Source: Marinoscillum luteum (lineage in GTDB: Bacteria > Bacteroidota > Bacteroidia > Cytophagales > Cyclobacteriaceae). From it: a stretch of 64,000 nucleotides of DNA. Numbering within the stretch: position 1 is the stretch's first letter; each line of letters begins with the position of its first letter. The DNA is taken from NCBI RefSeq assembly GCF_044005705.1, contig NZ_JBIPKE010000020.1, forward strand, positions 558,001 to 622,000. The letters run 5' to 3'. Under the pieces are notes generated by a model. That model did not search any database and was not told where the DNA came from. It was given only the letters and a program-made list of their open reading frames with translations. The position numbers were made by a program, and so were the translations under genes. Shown piece after piece: positions 54,752 to 64,000 of the stretch.

Positions 54752-56533
54752 ATGGCATTAAGTACTTTGGACTGGTCCTTTGTGATCGGATTTTTCATCA
54801 TCTCTTTAGGTATTGGCATCTGGACAGCCAAATGGGGCAATAAAGATGCTTCCGATTATTTCACAGCCGGAGGGAAGATGCCATGGTGGCTGCTGGGGGT
54901 TTCTATGGTCGCTACTACTTTTTCTACAGACACCCCCAACCTGGTCACGGACATTGTACGCCAAAACGGGGTATCTGGCAACTGGGCATGGTGGGCCTTT
55001 CTGCTCACGGGGATGCTAACGGTCTTCATATATGCCCGGCTATGGAAAAAATCCGGTGTGGTCACCGACGTGGAGTTCTACGAACTAAGGTACAGCGGGA
55101 AAATCGCGCGGTTTCTTCGCGGATTTCGGGCCATTTATCTGGGGTTACTCTTCAATGTAATGATCATGGCCACCGTTTCTCTGGCCGCCATCAAAATAGG
55201 AGGAGTCCTTTTGGGGCTGAGTCCACTCCAAACAGTCGTGATCGCCGGAACAGTTACCGTCATCTACAGCTCGCTTGGTGGGCTGAAAGGCGTACTGATC
55301 ACCGACTTTGTCCAGTTTTTTCTCTCTATCGGAGGAGCCATCATCGCTGCAGTTGTCTCGCTTCAGCATCCCAAAGTAGGAGGCCTCTCCAATCTCCTAA
55401 AGCATGAAAATGTGGTGGATAAGCTGGATTTATTCCCTTCGTTTTCCAATCCCGAAATTTTCATCACGCTGTTACTAATCCCGCTTTTGGTACAATGGTG
55501 GAGTGTATGGTACCCGGGAGCGGAGCCTGGTGGTGGTGGATACATCGCACAGCGGATGTTTGCGGCCAAAAATGAAGACCATTCTATTAAGGCCGTTTTG
55601 TTTTTCAATGCAGCGCACTACGCCCTGCGCCCCTGGCCATGGATTATCGTTGCGCTTTGTTCGCTTGTGGTTTTCCCTGACCTGGAAAGTTTCCGTACGG
55701 CCTTTCCAAATGCCGGAAGCATTATCAACCACGACATGGGGTACCCGGCTATGCTCACATTCATCCCATCCGGACTCCTCGGGCTGGTGGTCACATCGCT
55801 CATTGCAGCCTACATGTCCACCATCTCCACCCACCTCAACTGGGGCGCCTCATACATCGTCAATGACTTTTATAAGCGTTTTGCCAAACCCGACGCTACT
55901 CAAAAAGAGATGCTGAACGTAGGCAGGATCATCACTGTGCTGTTGATGGTGCTCACCATGATATTCGCCCTACTGCTGGACAATGCCCTGGGTGCGTTCC
56001 AAATCCTCCTTCAGATAGGTGCTGGCACCGGACTGATCTTTATCCTCCGCTGGTTTTGGTGGCGTATCAACGCTGCCAGCGAAATGGCCGCAATGATCAT
56101 CAGCTTTCTGGTGGCTATTTATTTTGGGGTGTTTCATAAGATGATGGGGTTTGAGCCATTGGCGTCATGGATGGAGCTGGTCATTGGAGTAGGCATCACC
56201 ACCGTGGGCTGGATCATTGTGGCCTACACCTCGCAGCCTACCAGCATGGAGGTGATGATCAGCTTTATCAATAAGGTAAGTCCTGGCGGACCCGGGTGGA
56301 CAAAAATCATCAACAAAGCCAAGGCAGATGGCCTGCAACTTTCTGAGCCCTCCGGGCCGTGGAAGGTGCCGATCGGTATTCTCTGTATGATTGCCGGCAC
56401 CATTGGAATATATGCTTTCCTGATGGGAACAGGGCTATTCATCTATGGTAGATACCTCAATGCGATCATTCTGATGGGCGTGACGGTTGTCTCCATTGTG
56501 GTCTTAAAAAGATTCTGGAGCAGACTTAGCTAA
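54752..56533 (+). CDS. Sodium:solute symporter (SSS family)
   Basis: 593 residues, about 13-14 transmembrane helices. N-terminal DYFTAGGKMPWWLLGVSMVATTFSTDTP and central GGLKGVLITDFVQFF are SSS signatures. Likely imports the released amino sugar or galactose-type sugar. The next gene starts directly after its stop codon. Confidence 0.92.
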   Translation: MALSTLDWSFVIGFFIISLGIGIWTAKWGNKDASDYFTAGGKMPWWLLGVSMVATTFSTDTPNLVTDIVRQNGVSGNWAWWAFLLTGMLTVFIYARLWKKSGVVTDVEFYELRYSGKIARFLRGFRAIYLGLLFNVMIMATVSLAAIKIGGVLLGLSPLQTVVIAGTVTVIYSSLGGLKGVLITDFVQFFLSIGGAIIAAVVSLQHPKVGGLSNLLKHENVVDKLDLFPSFSNPEIFITLLLIPLLVQWWSVWYPGAEPGGGGYIAQRMFAAKNEDHSIKAVLFFNAAHYALRPWPWIIVALCSLVVFPDLESFRTAFPNAGSIINHDMGYPAMLTFIPSGLLGLVVTSLIAAYMSTISTHLNWGASYIVNDFYKRFAKPDATQKEMLNVGRIITVLLMVLTMIFALLLDNALGAFQILLQIGAGTGLIFILRWFWWRINAASEMAAMIISFLVAIYFGVFHKMMGFEPLASWMELVIGVGITTVGWIIVAYTSQPTSMEVMISFINKVSPGGPGWTKIINKAKADGLQLSEPSGPWKVPIGILCMIAGTIGIYAFLMGTGLFIYGRYLNAIILMGVTVVSIVVLKRFWSRLS

Positions 56534-57466
56534 ATGATGACAACAGCAGAAAAAAGGGTTCTTGTTCTGTGCCCCAACCCAGCCATCGACATTTTCGCGT
56601 GGGTGGAGGGATTTACTCAGGGAGTACCCAATAGAATCCTAAAAGAGACGCGTTATCCTGGTGGTAAAGGGCTACACGTAGGTATGGCCCTTTCCGAACT
56701 GGGTATTCCGGTGACCATTGTAGGGTTTTGGGGCGGTGAAGCGGGTATCTGGATCAAAAGAGCCTGTAACAAGTATTATCCTAACATTGAGTTCATTGGT
56801 CCGGAGATTTCCGAATGGTCTAGAAGCTGTTATACCTTCAAATCCAGGGGTGATTTTGATGATACGGAAATTTTGGGTCCAGGTCCGGTGGTGACTGATT
56901 CAAACTTCAGGCATCTGATGGATAACATAGAAACCATGCTTCCCAACACCGCGCTGATAGCCCTCTGCGGTTCATGGCCCAAAGGAAGCCCGGAAAATGG
57001 TTATCAACAGGTGATCGAATTGGCCAAAAAGGCTTCCGTCAGAAGTTTTCTGGATTGTACAGGCCCCCAATTGGCCAATGCGCTGAAAGCACAGCCTTAC
57101 GGTCTTCACCTCAACAGAAAAGAGATCACTGAGTATTTTCAGGTTGAATTTGATACTGCCAAAAAGCAAATCATGGAGTACTGTGATCTGGCGGCCATCA
57201 CCGATGGCTCAAAGGGTCTTTACCTCATCAGTGAAAATGAAATGCACCATGCACTGGCCAAAATAGAAGAAGTCATCAGCACCATAGGTGCTGGCGATTG
57301 CCTGCTGGCCGGAATCATTGCCGGTGTACTGCAAAACCTCCCGCATCAGTCCATTGCCAATCTGGGAGCGGCCTGTGGGGCGGCCAACTGCATGCGCGCA
57401 GACCTGGGGATGCTCCATAGGGAAGATGTGGAAAGGTTACTGGCTGTAATGGCTGAGCAGAATTGA
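56534..57466 (+). CDS. LacC/FruK-type PfkB kinase
   Basis: 310 residues. LCPNPAIDIFAWVEGF and YPGGKGLHVGMALSELG with STIGAGDCLLAGI match the 1-phosphofructokinase/tagatose-6-phosphate kinase subgroup. Together with the symporter it forms a two-gene operon (stop and ATG adjacent). Proposed to phosphorylate tagatose-6-phosphate from AgaS. Converges with the oxidoreductase gene with one base between. Confidence 0.87.
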   Translation: MMTTAEKRVLVLCPNPAIDIFAWVEGFTQGVPNRILKETRYPGGKGLHVGMALSELGIPVTIVGFWGGEAGIWIKRACNKYYPNIEFIGPEISEWSRSCYTFKSRGDFDDTEILGPGPVVTDSNFRHLMDNIETMLPNTALIALCGSWPKGSPENGYQQVIELAKKASVRSFLDCTGPQLANALKAQPYGLHLNRKEITEYFQVEFDTAKKQIMEYCDLAAITDGSKGLYLISENEMHHALAKIEEVISTIGAGDCLLAGIIAGVLQNLPHQSIANLGAACGAANCMRADLGMLHREDVERLLAVMAEQN

Positions 57467-57467
57467 T

Positions 57468-59768
57468 TCATTGACACTTCAACACCCTTACCACAATAGA
57501 CTTACTGATAGGTGTGTGACTCTTGTCCGCAAAATGATTGATGGGTACCAGCATATTTGTTTCAGGAAAATAAGCCGCCAGATTCCCCATGGGAATATCA
57601 TAAGCAATCACCTTAAACTGGCTTGCACGTCGCTCCACACCATCGTACCGGCTCACCAGATCCACCACATCTTCCTGTTGAAGCTTCAACTTTTCCATAT
57701 CCAGCGCATTCATAAACACCACCCGTCGTTCGTTAAAAATCCCACGATATCGGTCGTCCAAACCGTAGATCGTCGTATTGAACTGATCATGTGATCGGAT
57801 GGTCATCAGCACAAAGTCCTCCTGGCTCAAACCATGATCAGCCAAACGATTGATGCTAAACCGGGCCTTCCCTCCGGGGAGTTTCGAAAAATCTCCCGCA
57901 CGTGCATTATTAGGCAAATAGAACCCGCCAGCTTCAGACCGTTTGCTATACGCCTCAAATCCAGCCACTACGGCTTCTATTTTCTCCCTGATCAGGTCAT
58001 AGTTGGTCGAAAACGCCTTCCAGGGTATATTGCCCGTGTCACCAAAGTAAGCCCGTGCAATACCGCATACGATATCTACCTCACTCCTAAGCTGTTCGCT
58101 GGCTGGTGTCAGCCTTCCTCGAGACCGGTGTACTTTGCCCATACTATTTTCCACCGTTACATACCGGGGCACCCCCTCTCTGACATCCTGCTCCGATCGA
58201 CCCAGCGTCGGTAAAATAATCGCTGTTTTGCCGGTGATCAGGTGAGTACGATTGAGTTTAGTGCTGATGGACACTGTGAGGTCACATTGCTGCAAAGCGG
58301 CGGCTGTGTAAGCCGTATCGGAAGCAGCCGAAACAAAGTTGCCACCCAGACCCATGAACACTTTCACCTTTCCGGCATGCATGGCTTGTATACCATGCAC
58401 GGTATCATAGCCGGACTTTTCCGGTGGATCAAAACCAAATGTGTCTTTGAGGGCCTGATTGAAGGACGGAGAGACGTGATGAACGATACCCACCGTCCGG
58501 TCACCCTGCACATTGCTATGTCCCCGAACCGGGCAAGTCCCTGCCCCCTCTTTGCCTATACTTCCTTTCAACAGCAGCAGGTTCACACACTCCCGGATAT
58601 TATCCACGCCGTTTTTGTGCTGCGTCAACCCCATCGCCCAGCAGATGATGATTTTCTGGTGAGAAGCCAGTAATTCCACCGCCTCGTCCACTTTCCCAGA
58701 AGGCACTCCACATGCAGCCAGCAGTGTAGATTCGTCATGGCTGTCCAAATCTTTCGTGAGCGCCTCCAATCCGTTGGTTTTTTCCTGAATAAATTCCTGA
58801 TCAAAGACCGGCCGACCTGACCTTTCCAAAGCCAGCAATCTCTTCATGATGAGCTTGAGCAGCGCCACATCTTGATTGATTTTCACCTGAAGGAAAATAT
58901 CTGTGAGTACGGTACCTCCACCCAATACACCTTTCACTTCCTGCGGATTCTTAAAACGAACCAATCCCGCCTCTGGAATAGGGTTTGCAGTGATGATCTT
59001 CCCTCCATTTTCCTTGCACTGCTGCAAAGCGGAAAGCATTCGGGGGTGGTTAGTACCCGGGTTTTGGCCAATAACCATGATCACTTCTGCCTTTCCGAAA
59101 TCCTCCAAAGTCACGGACCCTTTACCAATTCCCAGGGTCTCCGTGAGCGCCACACCGCTGGATTCATGGCACATATTGGAGCAATCCGGCATATTGTTGG
59201 TACCAAAAGCCCTGACAAAAAGTCCGTAGAGAAATGCTGCCTCATTACTGGAACGACCTGAGGTATAAAACAAAGCCTCATCCGGCGACTCCAGCTGACG
59301 AAGGTGATCTCCGATGCGATCAAAAGCCTCCTGCCAGCTGATGGGGCGGTAATGAACTGATCCCTTATCCAAAATAAAGGGCTGTGTTAGTCGACCGCTC
59401 TTCCCTATCTCATAATCCGTCAATTTTGACAACTCTTCAACAGAATAGCGCTGAAAAAAATCAGCATCCACACGCTTCAGTGTGGCCTCCTCCGCCAGCG
59501 CTTTGGCGCCATTCTCGCAGTACTCTCCCAGCTGGGATCGGTCGTCGGGATCTGGCCAGGCACATCCCGGGCAGTCAAATCCGTCTTTCTGATTCATATG
59601 AGCAAGTGTCTTCAGCCCCCGAAAAAGTCCCATTTCCATCCGGGCGTGCTTCAAGGCTACCGCCACAGCGGGCACACCAGCTGCATATTCCGCCCTGGGG
59701 GTAACCTTCAGGTCTTCAAACCGGATCGTACCGGTGATAGATAGCGCTCGCTTAAAGTCCTTCTCCAT
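57468..59768 (-). CDS. FdhF/YdeP-family molybdopterin oxidoreductase
   Basis: 766 residues from ATG 59766-59768; the longer upstream frame begins at a less likely site. YdeP-type motifs: FDCPGCAWPDP near the N-terminus, TSGRSSNEAAFLYGLFVRAFGTNN, MCHESSGVALTETLG, IGQNPGTNHPRML and CPVRGHSNVQGDRTVGI. Formate-dehydrogenase-alpha-like bis-MGD fold, with cysteines in an unusual N-terminal arrangement. Substrate unknown; linked to acid or stress response in other bacteria. Confidence 0.92.
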   Translation of the reverse strand: MEKDFKRALSITGTIRFEDLKVTPRAEYAAGVPAVAVALKHARMEMGLFRGLKTLAHMNQKDGFDCPGCAWPDPDDRSQLGEYCENGAKALAEEATLKRVDADFFQRYSVEELSKLTDYEIGKSGRLTQPFILDKGSVHYRPISWQEAFDRIGDHLRQLESPDEALFYTSGRSSNEAAFLYGLFVRAFGTNNMPDCSNMCHESSGVALTETLGIGKGSVTLEDFGKAEVIMVIGQNPGTNHPRMLSALQQCKENGGKIITANPIPEAGLVRFKNPQEVKGVLGGGTVLTDIFLQVKINQDVALLKLIMKRLLALERSGRPVFDQEFIQEKTNGLEALTKDLDSHDESTLLAACGVPSGKVDEAVELLASHQKIIICWAMGLTQHKNGVDNIRECVNLLLLKGSIGKEGAGTCPVRGHSNVQGDRTVGIVHHVSPSFNQALKDTFGFDPPEKSGYDTVHGIQAMHAGKVKVFMGLGGNFVSAASDTAYTAAALQQCDLTVSISTKLNRTHLITGKTAIILPTLGRSEQDVREGVPRYVTVENSMGKVHRSRGRLTPASEQLRSEVDIVCGIARAYFGDTGNIPWKAFSTNYDLIREKIEAVVAGFEAYSKRSEAGGFYLPNNARAGDFSKLPGGKARFSINRLADHGLSQEDFVLMTIRSHDQFNTTIYGLDDRYRGIFNERRVVFMNALDMEKLKLQQEDVVDLVSRYDGVERRASQFKVIAYDIPMGNLAAYFPETNMLVPINHFADKSHTPISKSIVVRVLKCQ

Positions 59769-60025
59769 CCTCTTGATTTTAAGATCAGGTAATATAAAAA
59801 ATACCACGGCTTCTCCTGATGGATAGAGCCCAAATCCATCTGTACAAATCAGCACTCCTATATCACATGTATCCACTTAGCGCCGAAGTATTGTCGTTCA
59901 GCTATTTTTTTTTTATCCCACAGGCCGTAATCATATATTACTATTCCTTTTTCCTCCGACTGGCTCATTTATCGCGATAACGTGTAGCTAATACCTTGTT
60001 TCAAAACAAAAAAGCAAAAGCTACT
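59769..60025. other. Divergent promoter spacer
   Basis: About 250 bases between the oxidoreductase and the chitinase genes. An A+T-rich stretch (59905-59945) is present; no -7/-33 match I trust. No other feature seen. Confidence 0.4.
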
Positions 60026-63000
60026 ATGTATAATCTCTATGCTACAATAAAAGGGGTCTGGAAAGTCTTCTTACTAGGATTTTCTATGTCCATTGGTTAC
60101 TTATCTCAAGCCCAGGTGAATTCTGGCGGGACGGCCACCACTGCTGATCATAATAAACAAATCGTGGGCTACATCACCAACTGGGATGCCTGGAAGGCCA
60201 CCAACGCCGGATTACCGGCACAGGGAGCTCTCACGCACCTCAACATTGATTATGCCAAATACACCATTCTCAACTACTCCTTCTTTGGAGTAGCACAGGA
60301 CGGATCTTTGCACAGTGGTGATCTCCGCAATAAAAACATCTACCAGCCAGGCGCCGTGCAGGCACCGGGAGATATCTTCTTCACAGATATCTACAGCAGC
60401 TGGGACATGCACATCATTTTTGGAGAGATCGATCCCATCCAATACATCAACCAGGAGGCTGCCGACAGGGCCGCTGCTCAGGGATTTGATGTGACCGTGG
60501 GTGGAAACTCCTGGTCGCATCCTACCTGGGGACTCAGCGGCTCTCTTCCTGTGCCTCTCCATAAGGAGGATGGCGCTCCGGGCTTGCTGGAACTCGCCCA
60601 TCAAAATGGTGTGAAAGTGCTGGCCTCCATTGGGGGTTGGAGCATGTGCAAGCATTTCCCTGAAATGGCTGCAGATCCGGTGAAAAGGGCCAAGTTTGTG
60701 GCAGACTGCCAGAAACTGATCAATACAGGCTTTGACGGGATCGACCTTGACTGGGAGTATCCGGGCCCCTACTCTGGAATGAACTTCACCGGCACTCAGG
60801 CCGATTATGGCAACTTCTTAACCCTCGTTCAGGAAATCAGAACAGCCATTGGACCAGACAAACTGATCACCGCAGCTTTTTCGGCTGACCCGGTCAAGCT
60901 GGCAGACTTCAACTGGCCCGCACTATCCGCCACGATGGATTACTTCAATATGATGACCTATGACTTCAATGGTGGATTTTCAAACATCGCTGGTCATAAC
61001 TCACCCATCTATTCCTACGATGGCGCTGAGTCACCTACCTTCAACTGGCAGTCTACTTATGATGCGCTCATGTCTTATGGGGTTTCTGCTTCCAAACTCA
61101 ATTTTGGAGTGCCTTTCTATGGGCGTGGAGTAGTGACCGACGGTGCAGCTGATCTGAATGCACCTACGCTCAAGAGACAAGAAACCGTGCAGCCTGACGG
61201 CCCCATCTCCACCAGTGCAGACTTTACCAACTGGCCAAAGGATGTCTATGATGGCACGCCCAATCACTACTACATCAAGCAGCAGGCATTGGGGGCAGGC
61301 AGTGGATGGACACGCCACTGGGATGATCAGGCGAAAGTACCCTATCTGGTAAAAGACAATTACTTCCTTAGCTATGACGATGAGGAATCGATAGGACTGA
61401 AAGCCGACTACATTGTAGACCATAACCTGGCGGGAGCGATAGTGTGGACTGTCTATGGCGATCTGGAGTTCAGTGGAACTGCCACCAACTTTGGTACAAA
61501 GTTGAAAAGATGGTCAAGTGTAAATGCACCACTGATCAACACTGTCAACCAGCAATTTGCAGCCGGCGGTACCGGAGGAAATACGAATCCTACCACTTCC
61601 ATTACTTCCCCAACCAACGGCGCCCCCTATAATGTGGGCGATAATATCACCATTTCTGCTTCTGCCAGTGATGCAGATGGCAGTGTTTCGCTGGTCGAGT
61701 TTTATGCAGGAGGTACCCTTCTCGGATCAGATAATAACGCTCCTTATTCCTTCACCTGGAACAATGTGGCTCAGGGAAGCTACACACTACAAACAAAAGC
61801 TACCGACAATGAAGGGGGCACGGCTTTTTCATCGGGTATAAACATCACCGTTGGTACAGTGCCTAATCAATCTCCTACAGTATCCATCACCAGCCCTGCA
61901 TCAGGATCTACCCACACAGAAGGCGCATCCGTGAGCATAACAGCAAGCGCTTCTGATTCTGATGGCAGCATCAGTAAAGTAGCTTTTTATGCCAATGGCT
62001 CCCTGCTGGGTGAAGATACTTCCGCTCCCTATGGTTACGACTGGATAGCCGGAGCAGCAGGCAGTTATACACTTCTTGCACGGGCCTATGACAATGAAAA
62101 TGCCACAACTGACGCATCCATTAGTGTCACGGTAGAAACCAGCGGAGGTGGCGGTGATTGCAACAACACACCTCAATACGTTGAAAATGGTGGTTATGTC
62201 GCAGGAAGTCAGGTACAAAATGATGGAAGCGTCTATCAATGTAAGGAATACCCTTACTCCGGCTGGTGCAATGGCGCTGCCTGGGCCTATGAGCCTGGTA
62301 CCGGCTCCTACTGGCAGGATGCGTGGACCTATGTGGATGAGTGTGGTACAGGCGGAAGTAACACCCCACCCACTGCCAGTATTGGCAGTCCTGCCAACAA
62401 CGCTTCTTTCACGACCGGAGCTGACATTACCATCTCTGCCAGTGCCACAGATGCGGACGGCAGTATCACCAAAGTAGCGTTTTTCCAAAATGGCAGCCTA
62501 CTGGGAGAGGACACAAGCGCTCCCTATAGTTTCACCTGGACCAATGTGGCAGCTGGTAGTTATAGCCTCACCGTGGTGGCCACGGACAATGAAAGTGCCA
62601 CCACCACCTCTTCGGCAGTAACCATCACAGTAGCCAACCAGGGAAATAACCCACCTACGGTCAGCATCACCTCGCCGGCCAATGGAGCCAGCTATGATGA
62701 AGGAAGCACCATTACCATCAGCGCCAGTGCCTCGGATGACGGCTCGGTGTCCAAGGTAGAGTTCTTCGCTGGTGCCACCAAGCTCGGTGAAGACACCTCC
62801 GCACCCTACAGCTATGCCTGGACTTCAGCCGCTGTGGGCAGCTATAGCCTCAGTGCGGTGGTCACAGACAATGAGGGTGCTACTGGCACTTCTACCGCCG
62901 TGAATGTTACAGTCAATACGGTGGGTGGTTGTACTTCCGATTTTAAAATTGTGGGCTATATGCCTTCATGGAGTGGCTCAGCCAATGACATCCAATATGA

Positions 63001-64000
63001 TAAAGTGAGTCACATCATCTATGCGTTTATCCGACCTACCTCCAGTGGCGGACTTACTGCAGTAGAACAGCCCTCCAAACTGCAATCAATAGTCTCTCAA
63101 GGTCATGCCCAGGGAGTGAAAGTCATGATCGCCGTAGGTGGTTGGTCCGACTTTAACAATGCGGATTTTGAAGGAATGGCTTCTACCCCTACGGGCAGAA
63201 ACAACTTTGCAACCAACCTGCTCAACTTGTGTAATCAGTATGGGCTTGATGGCGTGGATATTGACTGGGAATACCCGCGTGAGGGCAATACGCCTCAGGA
63301 CTATGAAGCCATGATGCAGGTACTGAGCCAGACCATGCACGCCAATGGCAAGTTGCTGACAGCTGCTGTAGCGGCACAGGGATACTATGCAGATGGCATT
63401 TTGAGTGGTGTGTTCCAGTATGTAGATTTTCTGAATCTGATGGCCTATGATGGCGGCAGTGGCTCCACCCATTCGCCTTATAGCTACGCAGTATCTACTC
63501 TCAACTACTGGTTGGGTCGGGGTTTGCCAGCTTCCAAAGCGGTACTGGGGGTTCCCTTTTATGCGAGACCTTCCTGGAAATCCTACGCCACACTGGTAAG
63601 TGAGGGTGCGGACCCGTATGCGGATACTTACAATGGAGATTACTACAATGGGATCACCACCATCCAGCAAAAAACGGCATTGGCCGAAAGTCAGGCCTCC
63701 GGTATCATGATATGGGAACTGTCTCAGGACATTACCAACAATGTATCACTCTCGCTCCTGAATGCCATCTATCAGGCGGCACCAGATAATTGTGACCCAA
63801 ACGGAAGCAACCCAAACGTTAGTTTCACCAATCCGACCAATGGGAGTACTATCCCCACAGGCTCGGCCATTACGCTCACAGCCAATGCCACAGACGATGG
63901 CAGCATCGCCAGTGTGGTGTTTAATGCCGGGGGTCAAAACTTAACAGCCTCTGGATCGGGAAGTGTGTATACAGCCAGCTGGACACCAGCGTCAAGCGGC
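60026..64000 (+). CDS. Secreted chitinase with two GH18 domains, 3' end outside window
   Basis: 1325 codons open to the right edge. Signal peptide ends YLSQAQ. First GH18 (about 45-510): FDGIDLDWEYPG, catalytic Glu244. Then Ig-like modules (SPTNGAPYNVGDNI type, about 525-690), a CBM5/12-like chitin-binding module with CKEYPYSGWCNG (about 708-770), two more Ig-like modules, a second GH18 (about 970-1250) with LDGVDIDWEYP, Glu1082, and another Ig-like module at the edge. The architecture recalls T9SS double-GH18 chitinases of Bacteroidota such as F. johnsoniae ChiA. A T9SS tail is expected beyond the edge. Confidence 0.93.
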   Translation, partial: MYNLYATIKGVWKVFLLGFSMSIGYLSQAQVNSGGTATTADHNKQIVGYITNWDAWKATNAGLPAQGALTHLNIDYAKYTILNYSFFGVAQDGSLHSGDLRNKNIYQPGAVQAPGDIFFTDIYSSWDMHIIFGEIDPIQYINQEAADRAAAQGFDVTVGGNSWSHPTWGLSGSLPVPLHKEDGAPGLLELAHQNGVKVLASIGGWSMCKHFPEMAADPVKRAKFVADCQKLINTGFDGIDLDWEYPGPYSGMNFTGTQADYGNFLTLVQEIRTAIGPDKLITAAFSADPVKLADFNWPALSATMDYFNMMTYDFNGGFSNIAGHNSPIYSYDGAESPTFNWQSTYDALMSYGVSASKLNFGVPFYGRGVVTDGAADLNAPTLKRQETVQPDGPISTSADFTNWPKDVYDGTPNHYYIKQQALGAGSGWTRHWDDQAKVPYLVKDNYFLSYDDEESIGLKADYIVDHNLAGAIVWTVYGDLEFSGTATNFGTKLKRWSSVNAPLINTVNQQFAAGGTGGNTNPTTSITSPTNGAPYNVGDNITISASASDADGSVSLVEFYAGGTLLGSDNNAPYSFTWNNVAQGSYTLQTKATDNEGGTAFSSGINITVGTVPNQSPTVSITSPASGSTHTEGASVSITASASDSDGSISKVAFYANGSLLGEDTSAPYGYDWIAGAAGSYTLLARAYDNENATTDASISVTVETSGGGGDCNNTPQYVENGGYVAGSQVQNDGSVYQCKEYPYSGWCNGAAWAYEPGTGSYWQDAWTYVDECGTGGSNTPPTASIGSPANNASFTTGADITISASATDADGSITKVAFFQNGSLLGEDTSAPYSFTWTNVAAGSYSLTVVATDNESATTTSSAVTITVANQGNNPPTVSITSPANGASYDEGSTITISASASDDGSVSKVEFFAGATKLGEDTSAPYSYAWTSAAVGSYSLSAVVTDNEGATGTSTAVNVTVNTVGGCTSDFKIVGYMPSWSGSANDIQYDKVSHIIYAFIRPTSSGGLTAVEQPSKLQSIVSQGHAQGVKVMIAVGGWSDFNNADFEGMASTPTGRNNFATNLLNLCNQYGLDGVDIDWEYPREGNTPQDYEAMMQVLSQTMHANGKLLTAAVAAQGYYADGILSGVFQYVDFLNLMAYDGGSGSTHSPYSYAVSTLNYWLGRGLPASKAVLGVPFYARPSWKSYATLVSEGADPYADTYNGDYYNGITTIQQKTALAESQASGIMIWELSQDITNNVSLSLLNAIYQAAPDNCDPNGSNPNVSFTNPTNGSTIPTGSAITLTANATDDGSIASVVFNAGGQNLTASGSGSVYTASWTPASSG

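Overview
The window looks like a chromosomal segment of a marine or soil Bacteroidota, probably Cytophagales-like. Supporting signs are a SusC/SusD pair, several secreted proteins ending in type IX secretion (T9SS) sorting tails, Bacteroidota-type lipoproteins, and a TTTG-N19-TAnnTTTG promoter. There is no rRNA, tRNA, CRISPR array, integrase or complete transposase.

Layout. (1) 1-2622: secreted GH13 amylase with Big2, starch-binding and CBM6 modules, cut by the left edge. (2) 3127-3591: SRPBCC protein. (3) About 3690-8240: a run of small minus-strand genes separated by inverted-repeat spacers, read here as an integron-type gene-cassette array. (4) 8369-11995: lamin-tail lipoprotein, two universal stress proteins, a permease remnant. 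(5) 12037-16561: susCD operon. (6) 16726-31403: EamA transporter, PKD lipoprotein and a large plus-strand carbohydrate operon controlled by a DeoR/AgaR-like repressor: AgaS isomerase/deaminase, PfkB kinase, class II aldolase, amidohydrolase, GH36 lipoprotein, deacetylase-like protein. It is bracketed by two DUF4874/DUF4832-type proteins. (7) About 31500-37500: a second minus-strand cassette array with clear cassette boundaries, ending in a 21-bp minisatellite. (8) 37586-40149: ordinary three-gene operon. (9) 40346-42057 and 45420-46170: further cassette-like segments holding AlkD, a zeta-toxin pair and a HigBA-like pair, on either side of a T9SS GH13 enzyme. (10) 47543-57466: two secreted beta-helix proteins, a GH109 enzyme, a sodium:solute symporter and a LacC-like kinase. 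(11) 57468-59768: FdhF/YdeP oxidoreductase. (12) 60026 to the right edge: a double-GH18 chitinase.

How the genes fit together. GH109 and GH36 enzymes, AgaS, two PfkB-family kinases and a tagatose-bisphosphate-type aldolase together describe release and catabolism of alpha-linked N-acetylgalactosamine or galactosamine. A binding-module-like segment with an SDW motif recurs in four secreted proteins, and a TTTC-N6-TTTC direct repeat recurs in several promoters, suggesting one regulon.

The most unusual feature is the set of minus-strand cassette arrays. In six cassettes the 7-10 bases just upstream of the first gene (GTT...) are the reverse complement of bases at the 3' end of the same cassette (...AAC). 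One pair is the textbook integron core GTTGGGC/GCCCAAC. No integrase is in the window, so these look like CALIN-type arrays (attC clusters lacking an integrase) with long, divergent attC-like sites, several sharing a conserved internal block of about 55 bp.
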